Assembly (NCBI GenBank): GCA_016795065.1
Contig: JAEUIU010000004.1
Span: 1 to 39,099, forward strand
Reading direction: 5' to 3'
Length of the DNA stretch: 39,099 nt
Origin: Phycisphaerae bacterium
GTDB taxonomy: Bacteria > Planctomycetota > Phycisphaerae > Phycisphaerales > SM1A02
Below, one piece after another: positions 22,951 to 31,843 of this stretch. The position numbers and the translations under genes were made by a program. Numbering within the stretch: the stretch's first letter is position 1; each line of letters begins with the position of its first letter. The notes beneath the pieces are model-generated. The model was not told the DNA's origin and did not search any database. It saw only the letters and a program-made list of their open reading frames with translations.

Positions 22951-24532
22951 GGGGAGAAGGGTGAGCGATGTGGGGCTCGTCTTGATCCGAGCGACCGTTG
23001 TTTCGTGGACGGCCACCCCGCATCGCGGCGATCCACAATCCGACGGTGCCGAGGGCGATCGGCACCTGCCACGCTTGGGCGAGCACCTCAACAATCCAGC
23101 CCCGATCGGCTCCCGCAGCACCGAGTCCGCCGTGCAGCCGCCGTACGAACGTCGAGGCGAGCGGGCCGGAGGTGCCGACCAGTTCACTGACCTGCAAGCC
23201 CACCATCGTGGCGGGCAACGCCAGAAGTGTCGCGGCCATCACCGGGACGAGCCACATCCACCGAAGACCATGCCGTTCGACCTGTTGGCTGAACCAAAGG
23301 CACAATCCGATGCCGGAGGCGACGGAGAGCGTGATCCCAAAGGCCTCGAGCGAGCCGCTCCAACTCAGCTCCCGCGTCCGATCGGTTCCCAACGCGACAT
23401 GAAAGACAATGTCGACCCCTATGGCCACCACGGCGAACGCCGCCGGCCCGTTTCCGCGTTGCATGAGGCTCGTTCGCCAAATGCCGAGAATGAGGAGGAG
23501 TCGCATCGCGATGCAGCCAACCGTGGCGGCGATGCCGAGGAGCTGTGGTTCGACGACAGCCATCAGCGGCCGCATCTCCCCCGCAACAGTGAGGGCGAAA
23601 GCGATCACTAACGCAAGGATCACGAGGCCGATGCCAACAAGCTGGTGTCGTGGTCTGCTGCCCGTCACATCAGGGCCCTGCCCCGTCCCAGTTCCGCGGG
23701 CGTCTCGGAGTGCCCAGGCCGAGCGCAAGGCCACGATGCCGAGGAGAGCGGCCGGCAGGCATTGAACGAAGCCGTAGGCCAGATAGACGAATCTCATCGT
23801 TTCCCAAGTCGCCGATTTCGCAAGGTGCGTGACAAGGCGCGGCATCGCGAACCGGCTACCGATCGCGACGAGAGCGGCAATGGCGAAGAGAGCGAAAACC
23901 GTCACACCCACGCGGCCCCGGCGCTCTGCCGGACCAACCAGTTCGCTTCTCCAGACGTGTGCCGTTCCCACCAGGGCCGCGGCCTGCGTGCCGATCAGGA
24001 GGGCGTCCGTTGCATACGCAAGGAACGGCCCGATCGATCCCCCGCCGACACGAGGCCACAGGTTGAGCACCGCAGCGAGCACACCGACGGCCGTCCCCGC
24101 CCCGCCGAGCGCCGCCACGGCCCGCCACCACCCGGAGCCGCCGTGCGGCAGGGCCCGCTGAACAGCCGTTGCCATCACGCACCAGAGGAGTCCGAGAGCG
24201 ATGACCTTCCAATGAAGAACGGCTGACGTCAGCGCAGCCGTCGACGCCAGAACACCGGCGAACCGCTCATAGGTTGTGATCGGCGCGCCGAACTGGTCGC
24301 CCCAGGTCACGACGAAGAGCACCATGCAGAGAAATCCAAGAGCCGCGACCCCAAGGTCAAAGGCAATGGCCCGTCGCAACCAGCAGCTCACCGCAAGGGC
24401 CCGTCGCGCAGTCAGCAGGTCGGCCTCCTGGCGGGCCATCCCGCATTCCGAGCAGCGTTCGCTCCCGGCGTCTGCGTTGAACAGGCGCGGATGGCCGCAA
24501 CCCGCACAGATCGCCTTGATCGCCTCGCTCAA
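22943..24532 (-). CDS. Zinc-ribbon polytopic membrane protein (third of four)
   Basis: The 529-residue product begins with a zinc ribbon (Cys9, Cys12, Cys27, Cys30; CAGCGHPRLF...CSECG) and then about ten transmembrane segments with short loops, such as GVAALGFLCMVLFVV, AVAALGGAGTAVGVLAAVL and LVGIGLVILALVIAFALTV. The tail is hydrophilic (RGGRPRNNGRSDQDEPH). No enzyme motif is seen. The start is a TTG at 24530-24532; the next ATG would remove the zinc ribbon. That TTG overlaps the stop of the gene before it as TTGA, which supports translational coupling. Its own end overlaps the following gene by 8 bases. Function unknown; the shared layout with its three neighbours suggests one multi-subunit assembly or a duplicated family. 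Confidence 0.75.
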   Translation of the reverse strand: MSEAIKAICAGCGHPRLFNADAGSERCSECGMARQEADLLTARRALAVSCWLRRAIAFDLGVAALGFLCMVLFVVTWGDQFGAPITTYERFAGVLASTAALTSAVLHWKVIALGLLWCVMATAVQRALPHGGSGWWRAVAALGGAGTAVGVLAAVLNLWPRVGGGSIGPFLAYATDALLIGTQAAALVGTAHVWRSELVGPAERRGRVGVTVFALFAIAALVAIGSRFAMPRLVTHLAKSATWETMRFVYLAYGFVQCLPAALLGIVALRSAWALRDARGTGTGQGPDVTGSRPRHQLVGIGLVILALVIAFALTVAGEMRPLMAVVEPQLLGIAATVGCIAMRLLLILGIWRTSLMQRGNGPAAFAVVAIGVDIVFHVALGTDRTRELSWSGSLEAFGITLSVASGIGLCLWFSQQVERHGLRWMWLVPVMAATLLALPATMVGLQVSELVGTSGPLASTFVRRLHGGLGAAGADRGWIVEVLAQAWQVPIALGTVGLWIAAMRGGRPRNNGRSDQDEPHIAHPSPHA

Positions 24533-25416
24533 ATCGGCGCCCCGCCTATGGACTGTGAAGGTCGTTCGAAGATGACTTCATGGACATGCCACCAGCAATA
24601 GCGACGGAATGCCCGGCGAAGGCCAATGATCGAGTGCAACAGCTCGACGTTGAGCGCCGACAGGACTATCACGATCACGACGGAGTCAACTCGGCTGTAC
24701 CAGGACTCCGATGGGTTCAAGCCGGACGACAGGAGCTCGAACACGCCTCCGATCAGCATGACCGTCACTGCGGCCAGATACGGCATCTCCCGCAGAACGG
24801 CCGACCGTCGCATCCCGACCGTCCGCGCAAAGCGATTTCGGAACCAGATCAGGAGAAGGAGCGGAAGCCCAGCGCCAAAGCCGCCAAAGAACGCCGATCC
24901 CACCGCTCCGAGCCCGCCGACGAGCGCGTTGGTGATGTTATAGAAGGCACCCATGAACGTGAGTATCGTGACGCAAAGGGCCACCCAAAGGGCTCGGTAC
25001 GACTGACGTGAAAGGCCGAGGGTCTCGCGGGCGCCCCACGCCAGCATGATCAAGGCCAGCAGCCCGCTGATCTCCCCCACCCGAAAGACTGGCGAGAGGG
25101 TGCTCTGGGTCCACTCCGGCAAGATGCTCGTGAGCGTGTAGTAGGTCGTACCACTCAAGAGCGTCAGCATGGTGACGAGGGAAAGCGAAAGTTCGATGAC
25201 GTTGCAGACCACCGCAACGAACGCGAGCGTCCATCCGATGCGCGCCAGTTGCACCGGGAAGATGTCCCGCTCGATCTGGGCAGCGCGGCTGGTCGCAGGG
25301 TCGACGCCGCACTCCGGGCACGCAGCCATGTGGCCTGCCGGGAGCGGATAGCCGCATCCGACGCACGTCGTCATGGGCACTGCACGCTCGTTCTCATCCC
25401 TGCTGACGCTAGCCAT
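24529..25416 (-). CDS. Zinc-ribbon polytopic membrane protein (second of four)
   Basis: The 295-residue product has a zinc ribbon at Cys18, Cys21, Cys33 and Cys36 (CVGCGYPLPAG...CPECG) and about six to seven transmembrane segments, including LAFVAVVCNVIELSLSLVTML, ISGLLALIMLAWGA, ALWVALCVTILTFMGAFY and YLAAVTVMLIGGVFELL. The tail HEVIFERPSQSIGGAPI is soluble. ATG at 25416 is used; ATG at 25374 is nearly as good and would place the ribbon at the very N-terminus, as in the next gene. It follows the first gene of the set after 59 bp and its TGA overlaps the TTG start of the third. Family not recognised. Confidence 0.75.
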   Translation of the reverse strand: MASVSRDENERAVPMTTCVGCGYPLPAGHMAACPECGVDPATSRAAQIERDIFPVQLARIGWTLAFVAVVCNVIELSLSLVTMLTLLSGTTYYTLTSILPEWTQSTLSPVFRVGEISGLLALIMLAWGARETLGLSRQSYRALWVALCVTILTFMGAFYNITNALVGGLGAVGSAFFGGFGAGLPLLLLIWFRNRFARTVGMRRSAVLREMPYLAAVTVMLIGGVFELLSSGLNPSESWYSRVDSVVIVIVLSALNVELLHSIIGLRRAFRRYCWWHVHEVIFERPSQSIGGAPI

Positions 25417-25475
25417 TGCCTCATGATAAGGGGCGTTTGTGTCATGCAACGATTCGCGAGCGCAAGTTCTCTCCT

Positions 25476-27164
25476 TCACATGCCGTGCAATCGAATGCGT
25501 CGCAGCCTCCAGAGGATCGCGATGATCGCCAGCAGGCAGGGCACCTCCCACAGGTGTCGACCCGCAGTGATGGTCCAAGGCCACCAGTACGCGAGCGGGC
25601 GGAGCATCGCGACGGCCTCGGCCCCCGTCGTGAAGCGGCGATTGGGCTCGGTGAAGCCCAGAGCGAGCAGGACCCGCATGCCTCCCATGACGAGGATGGG
25701 CCAGTATGCAAGGAACATCGCCCACACCATGATGAAGGCCACCTTCGCATTCAGCGTCCGCGCCACGCCGCCCAGACAGAGGCAAAGCGAGATGCCAAGA
25801 AGGGCATGCGTCGCCACACCGAAGACCCCGAGCGGATCCAGCATCGCCCTCACCGCGGTTCCGGGGACGCGGGACTCGATGATGCCCACCACAACCTCGA
25901 GCGTCGCGGCAACGACGAGTGACCAGGCCGCTACCGACCGTTCGCCGCTACGTGCCCAGCGCCAGGCAGAAATGAGTAACAGGGCCTGGATCGCGAGCCG
26001 CAGGGCGATTCCCGTCGAGCCGAGGGAGTTCCAGCCGACGGTCGGCCATGCAAGTTCCACCGCCTGTGCCGTTGCGAGCATGAGCGAGCCCAGGCCTGCA
26101 ATGAGAAGCGCTCCGAGCGCCTGCCTCGTGTTTCGATGCCAGCGTTCGCTCCCAATCGTGTCGGGTTGGTTGGCTCGGGCCAACCGGCTTGCACGAACTG
26201 TTAGCCCGCACTCGGGGCATCGGCCATCCTGCGGCGCTCTACCGTCGATCGTGTGCCAACAGCGGATGCAACGAACGCTCGCCCGCTCCGACTCGCTCAG
26301 GTCCTCGGCACATCGTTGCGGCTGGATGATTGACGCTGCCCGCGCAGCACATAGCCAAAGCGCGAGCGCCACCGTCAGGTTCAATGACTCCCGGACGAAG
26401 AACTGAAGGCCGGACCCAAGCGTGGTCGTCGCCATGAGGCTTGGCAAGGTCACCAGCGCCACGTTCACGGCACACAGGGTCACAATCGCGATCCACGCGA
26501 CGCGGGCCCGTATCGCCATCCCCGTAACGGCACTCCCGTCGCGACCCGCCATCAAGCGAGTGGTCTTGAGCATCGCCCACGTCACCACGACCAGGAAGAG
26601 CGCCCAGGTCAACTCAATCAGCGGCAGTTGTGCCCAGAACCAAAACGCCCACACAACGGAGCCCGGGAGAAGCCGATCGATCAACGGTCCGGCGAGTTCG
26701 CTTAGGGCCGAGAGGACCAAGGTTGCGATCGCGAGCCTCCAAGCACGGACGCCCAGCGGCGCAACCAGCCTGTGCAGGGACACCGCCGTGAAAAACCAAG
26801 CGAGGCCGACCAACCACGGCCCAAAGTGGAGCGCCGATATCGACAGCTCCCCAAGTCCAGAGAGCGCGACCCCGAGCGCATGGGGCAACTCGCCTGACGT
26901 CCTTCCTTCCACAAGCGTCAGACCGCCGATCCACATCAGCCAACCGAGCGCCCACAGCGTGCCGATGCCCACCGTGACAAACCCAGCCCGTCGGAGTGCC
27001 CAGGCTGCCCGGCGCCGTCGGACCTCCCACATCGCCTTGGAGACGCACGCATCGAGGCTGCATTCGGCGCAGCGCGTCTCACCGGAAGCGGCGAACGGAT
27101 GTCCGCACCCGGCACAACGCGCCACACCATCCGGTGCGGCGTCACTCCTGTGTTCAGTCTGCAC
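25476..27164 (-). CDS. Double zinc-ribbon polytopic membrane protein (first of four)
   Basis: The 562-residue product contains the zinc-ribbon plus membrane unit twice. The first ribbon is Cys17, Cys20, Cys32, Cys35 (CAGCGHPF...CAEC), followed by about six spans to residue 285. The second is Cys299, Cys302, Cys316, Cys319 (CIRCWHTIDG...CPECG), followed by five or six more spans (for example ALGALLIAGLGSLMLATAQA and MVWAMFLAYWPILVMGG). This suggests fusion of two tandem genes like those downstream. The start is GTG at 27162-27164; no inner ATG keeps the first ribbon. It begins 35 bp after the protease stop, so it may be in the same transcript. No known family or enzyme motif. Confidence 0.78.
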   Translation of the reverse strand: MQTEHRSDAAPDGVARCAGCGHPFAASGETRCAECSLDACVSKAMWEVRRRRAAWALRRAGFVTVGIGTLWALGWLMWIGGLTLVEGRTSGELPHALGVALSGLGELSISALHFGPWLVGLAWFFTAVSLHRLVAPLGVRAWRLAIATLVLSALSELAGPLIDRLLPGSVVWAFWFWAQLPLIELTWALFLVVVTWAMLKTTRLMAGRDGSAVTGMAIRARVAWIAIVTLCAVNVALVTLPSLMATTTLGSGLQFFVRESLNLTVALALWLCAARAASIIQPQRCAEDLSESERASVRCIRCWHTIDGRAPQDGRCPECGLTVRASRLARANQPDTIGSERWHRNTRQALGALLIAGLGSLMLATAQAVELAWPTVGWNSLGSTGIALRLAIQALLLISAWRWARSGERSVAAWSLVVAATLEVVVGIIESRVPGTAVRAMLDPLGVFGVATHALLGISLCLCLGGVARTLNAKVAFIMVWAMFLAYWPILVMGGMRVLLALGFTEPNRRFTTGAEAVAMLRPLAYWWPWTITAGRHLWEVPCLLAIIAILWRLRRIRLHGM

Positions 27165-27199
27165 CGCCTGATCTTACTCGGCTGCGTCAGCGACCTCGA

Positions 27200-30100
27200 T
27201 CACTTCGCGATCTTCGAACGGTCGGGATAGGGCGGCGGCGTGGGCTGGGCCCTCGGCGAACGCTGCAACGTCTCAAGCAGAACCTCGACGCCCTTGGCCA
27301 ATTGCGGATCGCGCCCCGCCATCCGATCCGCCGGTGTCGTGTCGACTTCGATATCGGGAGCGACGCCGACATTTTCGACGCTCCAGCCCGCCACGCCGGC
27401 CTTGCTCGGATCGAACCACGCGAACTCGGGCTGAGTCGTCGTGCAAAGGTCGATCGCTGGCTTGTCGCCGCGGATACCGACGACACCGCCCCACGTGCGC
27501 ATGCCGATGAGCGGTGCGATGTGGTTGATGCGCACCGACTCGGGGAAGATGTCGCCGTCGGAACCGGCATGCTGGTCGATGAGGACCACGAACGGTCCGT
27601 CGAGCACCTTCTGCGGATAGCTCTCGATCCGACCCTGTCGCGGGACCTGATAAGCCCACGGCTTCCGGGCGACGCGGGAGAGGATGAGTTGGCTCACCCA
27701 TCCGCCACCGTTGTTGCGGATGTCAACGACCATCCCCTTCTTGCGGATCTGGGCATAGAACGTCCGACTGAACTCGATCAGGCCATCGGCATCCATGTCG
27801 GGAACGTGCACGTAGCCGAGCTGGCCGCCGCTCAATTCCTCCACCGTCCGCCTGTTGCCGTCGACCCACTGGGCATAGCGCAGCGAGTGTTCCTCCTCGC
27901 GGGCGATGACCTCGATCGTGCGGCGATTGTTGCCCTGGATGTCGTCGGCGATCTCGACGGCGACGGCCCGGCCGGCGCGATCGAGCAGGAGCGAATAGGG
28001 ATCGACCGACGGCATCGCAGGCCGACCGTCAATCGAGAGGACGACCGACCCCGGCTTCACCTCCAGATGCGGCAAGGCGAGCGGGCTGATCAGCTCCTCA
28101 TCGCCGGGCCGACTGGGAAGGACCGAGGCGATCGTGACCGCGTTACCGCTGCGACCGAACTCGACGCCGAGCAGGCCCACCCCGATCGGCTTCGGCCGGT
28201 CGGGCTCATCGCCGCCCATGATGTAGGTGTGGCTCGTGCCCAGCTCGGAGACGAGTTGACCTAACACGTCGCTCATCTCGGTGCGGGTGCCAACCTTGGG
28301 GAGAAGGGCGCGATAGCGCTCGCGCATCGCCGGCCAATCGACCCCGACCATGTTCGGCGCCCAATAGAAGTCGCGTTGGAGGCGCCACGTCTCGTCGAGC
28401 ATTTGGGCCCATTCGGCCGGCGGATTCACGGCGATCTGCACCGCCGCGGGATCGACCGCCTCGTCCTTCTCGCCGCCGTCGGTCCGCACGGCGAACTTAC
28501 CGCCCTTGAACCACGCAACATGCTTGCCGTCGCGGCTGGCCGCGAAGGCGGAGATCCCGTCGATGACCTCCTTCGCCTCGCCTTCGAGCACGCTGAATCG
28601 CGAGAGCGTCGCGATCTCCTCACCGAGGGGAGGCGTCGGCCATTGGGCGTCGGCGATGCCGCGCACCGGCTCGGTCAGGAACCAGACGCCACCGGCGGCG
28701 GCGACGAGCGAGCGGTGGTTGCCCGCGTCAACGGGCACGCGCCACATCCGCTCGCGAATGCCCGTCCCGTCGATCTTGGTCGGCGCGTCGGCCTCGTCGT
28801 CGTCGCTCTCGCCATCGGCTTCGCTCTTGTCGGCGGTCTTCTTGGCCTCCTTCGATGCCGGCTCCGCGTCCGGCTTCTCCGCGTGTTCCTCCTCGTCCTC
28901 GTCATCGCCCGCGTCCTCAGCGCCGTCCTCGATCGGCTGAGCCCACTTCTTCAGGTCGAAGCCCGCAGCGGCGGCAAGCGTCATCGAAGGAGGCGGTGTC
29001 GACGCCTCAAGCGGCACGCAGAGGATCTCGGTCATGCCGACGAGGGCGTGCTCGAAGTCGAGCGTGCCGATGATCGGATTGAGGGATCGGTCCGAAAGGA
29101 ACCAGAGGTACTTCCCGCGCGGATCAAACTGGGGCTGGCGGTCGTTGGTCAGACCGTCGCTGAGGTCAATTGTCGTTCCATCGGCGGTCGAGCGGAGCGT
29201 GATCCAGCCGTTGCCATTGGCCATCGGCTTCGACCAGGCAAGCCACGCGCCGTCGCGCGAGAAGGAGTACTCGATGATCTCACCGGCGTCGCCTCGGTCG
29301 AGCTCGGTGATGGCGCGCTTGGCGACGTCGAGCAACCACAAGCGCATGTCCTTGTCGCCGAAGGCCACGAAGCGGCCGTCGGGACTGGCCACTGGGCGCA
29401 TGATCCATTGCGAGCGATCGGTGGTGATGAGTTTCGGCGTCGACGATCCGTCGGCTGCCACCGTGGCAAGCTGCTGTTCGCCGCCGGAATCGGTCACGCA
29501 GACGAGTTCCTCGGGCGAGATCCACACTGCGCCCCACTCCCGGCTTCCCGACTCGTGGGTGACTTGCCGCGGGCCGACCGGCGTGCCCGACTTTGGCTTG
29601 CCGACCGGAAGCACCACGAGCTCGCCTCGGGTCTCGAGCAGGAGCCGATTGCCCGACGGCGAAAGCGAGAAGTCGGTGGCGTTGCCCATCGAACTCACGA
29701 ATCGCTCGCGCGTTCCCGAGCGGTCACTCACCAATTCGATCGCAAGACGCTGGACGCGATCACCGGCACCGTTCCAGATGCAGAGTCCGCCCGCCTGGGC
29801 GAAGACGATGCGGGACCCGCCGCTGGCGTCAGGACTCGCCCATCGCAACTCGTAGGTTGCGGGATCGGTGGGCTTTGATGCGTCGTTGACGAAGTGCGTG
29901 TGCTGCTTCGCGTCGCCGCCATCCGGCCGCATCGACCAGATGTTCATCGCTCCGTCTCGGTCGCTGACGAAATGGACCCGCTCGCCGATCCACATCGGAA
30001 AGAGGTCGCTGGCGTTGTTGTTGGTGAGGTTGGTGAAGACCTTGGCCGTGAGATCGCCCGACCAGATCTCCGGTGCCGTGCCGCCGCGGTATCGCTTCCA

Positions 30101-30655
30101 GGTCCAGTGTTCGTTGGACCAGCGGCAGAACACGAAGCCCGAACCCGTCGGCGAAATGCTGACCTGCGAGCATTCGCCGATGCCGAACGGCTCGGCCAAT
30201 CCGCCGGTCGCGTCGACCCAGAAGGCCTCTTGGCGCCCGAGCGGGTTGTACCGCTCGGAGTGGAAGGCGATCCGCTTCCCGTCGCGCGACCAGACGAGGG
30301 GCACGTCCGACCCGGGGTGGAAGGTCAGTCGCTGCGGAACGCCGCCCGCGAGCGGCATGACGTAGACATCGCGATTGCCCTCGTACTCGCCGGCGAACGC
30401 CACACGCGTGCCGTCCGGGCTGATGACCGGATCACTCTCCATCCCCGGACCGTTCGTTAGGCGGTGCGCTGTGACCCGATCGGCTGCGGAGGGATCGAGC
30501 GTCGCGATCCAGAGGTCGCCTTCGCTCACGAAGAGGAGCCGGTCGCCGCAGAGGGCCGGTTGCGAGAGGTAGCCATCAGCGGCGAGAGCGGACCCGGCGG
30601 CGCAGGAGATCGCGCCGACGGTCGCCAGGAAACGGAGGAGCGTCGTAGAGTGCAT
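27200..30655 (-). CDS. Secreted tricorn-type protease (S41 family, propeller-PDZ-protease)
   Basis: The 1151-residue product has a signal peptide (RFLATVGAISCAAGSALA, cut near 26), then TolB/WD40-like propeller repeats to about 580 (DPVISPDGTRVAFAGEYEG, PLVWSRDGKRIAFHSE, ASPDGRFVAFGDKD). An acidic Glu/Asp/Lys linker spans about 590-650. The C-terminal half is the tricorn catalytic core: Ser808-His809 in GTSHTYIMGG, a PDZ domain around 835-925, the nucleophile Ser1032 with Asp1033 in HAGSDGDIFPE, and Glu1094 in SVENVGVAPDIEVD. All catalytic residues of tricorn are present, so an active peptidase working outside the cytoplasm on peptides or small proteins is expected. Start ATG at 30655 lies 18 bp after the fbp stop, suggesting one transcript. 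Confidence 0.9.
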   Translation of the reverse strand: MHSTTLLRFLATVGAISCAAGSALAADGYLSQPALCGDRLLFVSEGDLWIATLDPSAADRVTAHRLTNGPGMESDPVISPDGTRVAFAGEYEGNRDVYVMPLAGGVPQRLTFHPGSDVPLVWSRDGKRIAFHSERYNPLGRQEAFWVDATGGLAEPFGIGECSQVSISPTGSGFVFCRWSNEHWTWKRYRGGTAPEIWSGDLTAKVFTNLTNNNASDLFPMWIGERVHFVSDRDGAMNIWSMRPDGGDAKQHTHFVNDASKPTDPATYELRWASPDASGGSRIVFAQAGGLCIWNGAGDRVQRLAIELVSDRSGTRERFVSSMGNATDFSLSPSGNRLLLETRGELVVLPVGKPKSGTPVGPRQVTHESGSREWGAVWISPEELVCVTDSGGEQQLATVAADGSSTPKLITTDRSQWIMRPVASPDGRFVAFGDKDMRLWLLDVAKRAITELDRGDAGEIIEYSFSRDGAWLAWSKPMANGNGWITLRSTADGTTIDLSDGLTNDRQPQFDPRGKYLWFLSDRSLNPIIGTLDFEHALVGMTEILCVPLEASTPPPSMTLAAAAGFDLKKWAQPIEDGAEDAGDDEDEEEHAEKPDAEPASKEAKKTADKSEADGESDDDEADAPTKIDGTGIRERMWRVPVDAGNHRSLVAAAGGVWFLTEPVRGIADAQWPTPPLGEEIATLSRFSVLEGEAKEVIDGISAFAASRDGKHVAWFKGGKFAVRTDGGEKDEAVDPAAVQIAVNPPAEWAQMLDETWRLQRDFYWAPNMVGVDWPAMRERYRALLPKVGTRTEMSDVLGQLVSELGTSHTYIMGGDEPDRPKPIGVGLLGVEFGRSGNAVTIASVLPSRPGDEELISPLALPHLEVKPGSVVLSIDGRPAMPSVDPYSLLLDRAGRAVAVEIADDIQGNNRRTIEVIAREEEHSLRYAQWVDGNRRTVEELSGGQLGYVHVPDMDADGLIEFSRTFYAQIRKKGMVVDIRNNGGGWVSQLILSRVARKPWAYQVPRQGRIESYPQKVLDGPFVVLIDQHAGSDGDIFPESVRINHIAPLIGMRTWGGVVGIRGDKPAIDLCTTTQPEFAWFDPSKAGVAGWSVENVGVAPDIEVDTTPADRMAGRDPQLAKGVEVLLETLQRSPRAQPTPPPYPDRSKIAK

Positions 30656-30673
30656 GGGAGCTTGGATGGAGGA

Positions 30674-31675
30674 TCACTTCAGGAAGGAACGCACGCGCTC
30701 GACCTCGTCGGCGCTGCCGAGAAGGACGGGGACGCGCTGGTGGAGCTTGGCTGGTTGAATCTCGAGCGTGCGCACGTCGCCGCTGTAGGCGATGCCGCCG
30801 GCCTGCTCGACGATCATGGCCATCGGGTTCGCCTCGTAGAGGAGACGCAGCTTGCCTTCGGGGTTCTTCTTGGTCGGCGGATAGAGGAAGACCCCGCCGT
30901 TGAGGAGCGTGCGGTGGACGTCCGCGACCATCGACCCGATGTAACGACTTGAGTAGCCGTTGTCGTGGGCGTACGCGAGGAACTTGCGGTAGCCGTCAGG
31001 GAACTGGGCGGAATAGGCCTCGTTCACCGAGTAGGTCTTCCCCGCTCGCGGCATCTTCAACCCACGGGCAACCAGCAGGAACGAGCCGACCGAATGGTCG
31101 AGGACGAACATGTCGACGCCATGGCCGGTAGTCACCACGAAGAGCGTGCTGGAGCCGTACAGGATGTACCCGGCGGCGACCTGCGTCGCGCCGCGTTGGC
31201 AGACCGTCTGCTCGGCCTCGTGAATGCTCGGGTCGTTGCGGAGGATCGAGAAGATCGTGCCGACGCCCACGCCGACGTCGAGATTGGAGCTGCCGTCCAG
31301 AGGATCGAAGAGGACGCAGTACTTGCCGCCCTCGTGACCTCTCCGAATGATCGTCGGTTGTTCATCCTCTTCGCTGGCGATCACCGCAACGCTCGCTCGC
31401 GAGCCGAGGCAACGCATCAGGATCGAGTTGGAGATGATGTCCAGACGCTGCTGCTTCTCACCTTGGACGTTCTCGGCCCCAGCCTCGCCGAGCACGTCCT
31501 GTAGTCTCGCGTGCCGCACCTTGTTGGCGATGGCTTTTCCCGCCAAGGAGATGGCCGAGATGATCCAACTGAACTCGCCCGTCGCGCTTGGGTATTTCGT
31601 CTCCTCCGCGAGGATGTGGCTCTGAAGGCTGACGAGGTTGTCGCTCGGTTCGTATCCGCGGGTCGTGGTCGTCAT
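30674..31675 (-). CDS. fbp: Fructose-1,6-bisphosphatase, class I
   Basis: It hydrolyses fructose 1,6-bisphosphate to fructose 6-phosphate in gluconeogenesis, in the cytoplasm. The product is 333 residues, as in E. coli Fbp. Visible motifs: the metal-site Glu pair SEEDEQ (101-106), LFDPLDGSSNLD (122-133) with Asp124 and Asp127, YSVNEAYSAQF, RYIGSMVADVHRTLLNGGVF and KLRLLYEANPMAMIVEQAGG. ATG at 31675 is chosen; the open frame reaches 31798, but the extra part is Arg/Gly-rich and unlike the family. It heads a - strand series that continues with the tricorn-type protease 18 bp later, an odd pairing of central metabolism with secreted proteolysis. It is divergent from the thiolase gene. Confidence 0.94.
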   Translation of the reverse strand: MTTTTRGYEPSDNLVSLQSHILAEETKYPSATGEFSWIISAISLAGKAIANKVRHARLQDVLGEAGAENVQGEKQQRLDIISNSILMRCLGSRASVAVIASEEDEQPTIIRRGHEGGKYCVLFDPLDGSSNLDVGVGVGTIFSILRNDPSIHEAEQTVCQRGATQVAAGYILYGSSTLFVVTTGHGVDMFVLDHSVGSFLLVARGLKMPRAGKTYSVNEAYSAQFPDGYRKFLAYAHDNGYSSRYIGSMVADVHRTLLNGGVFLYPPTKKNPEGKLRLLYEANPMAMIVEQAGGIAYSGDVRTLEIQPAKLHQRVPVLLGSADEVERVRSFLK

Positions 31676-31843
31676 CGGGATCTCGCTATCATCTTTCCTC
31701 TCGCCGTCCGTTCCGCGCTCGCCGCCATCCGTGACGCCGAGGCCTTCGCCCGCCGACTCCCGACGACCATCCTTGCGGAGCCAACGGGAGCGAACCAAAT
31801 TGTACAGTCGGCGTTCCCCCCAAAGCCGTTTCCGAGACCGCTC

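Noticed and set aside
31511..31843. N-terminal extension of the thiolase
   Set aside because: The extra 111 codons run antisense through fbp and lack thiolase similarity; the protein from 31844 has the standard 393 residues.
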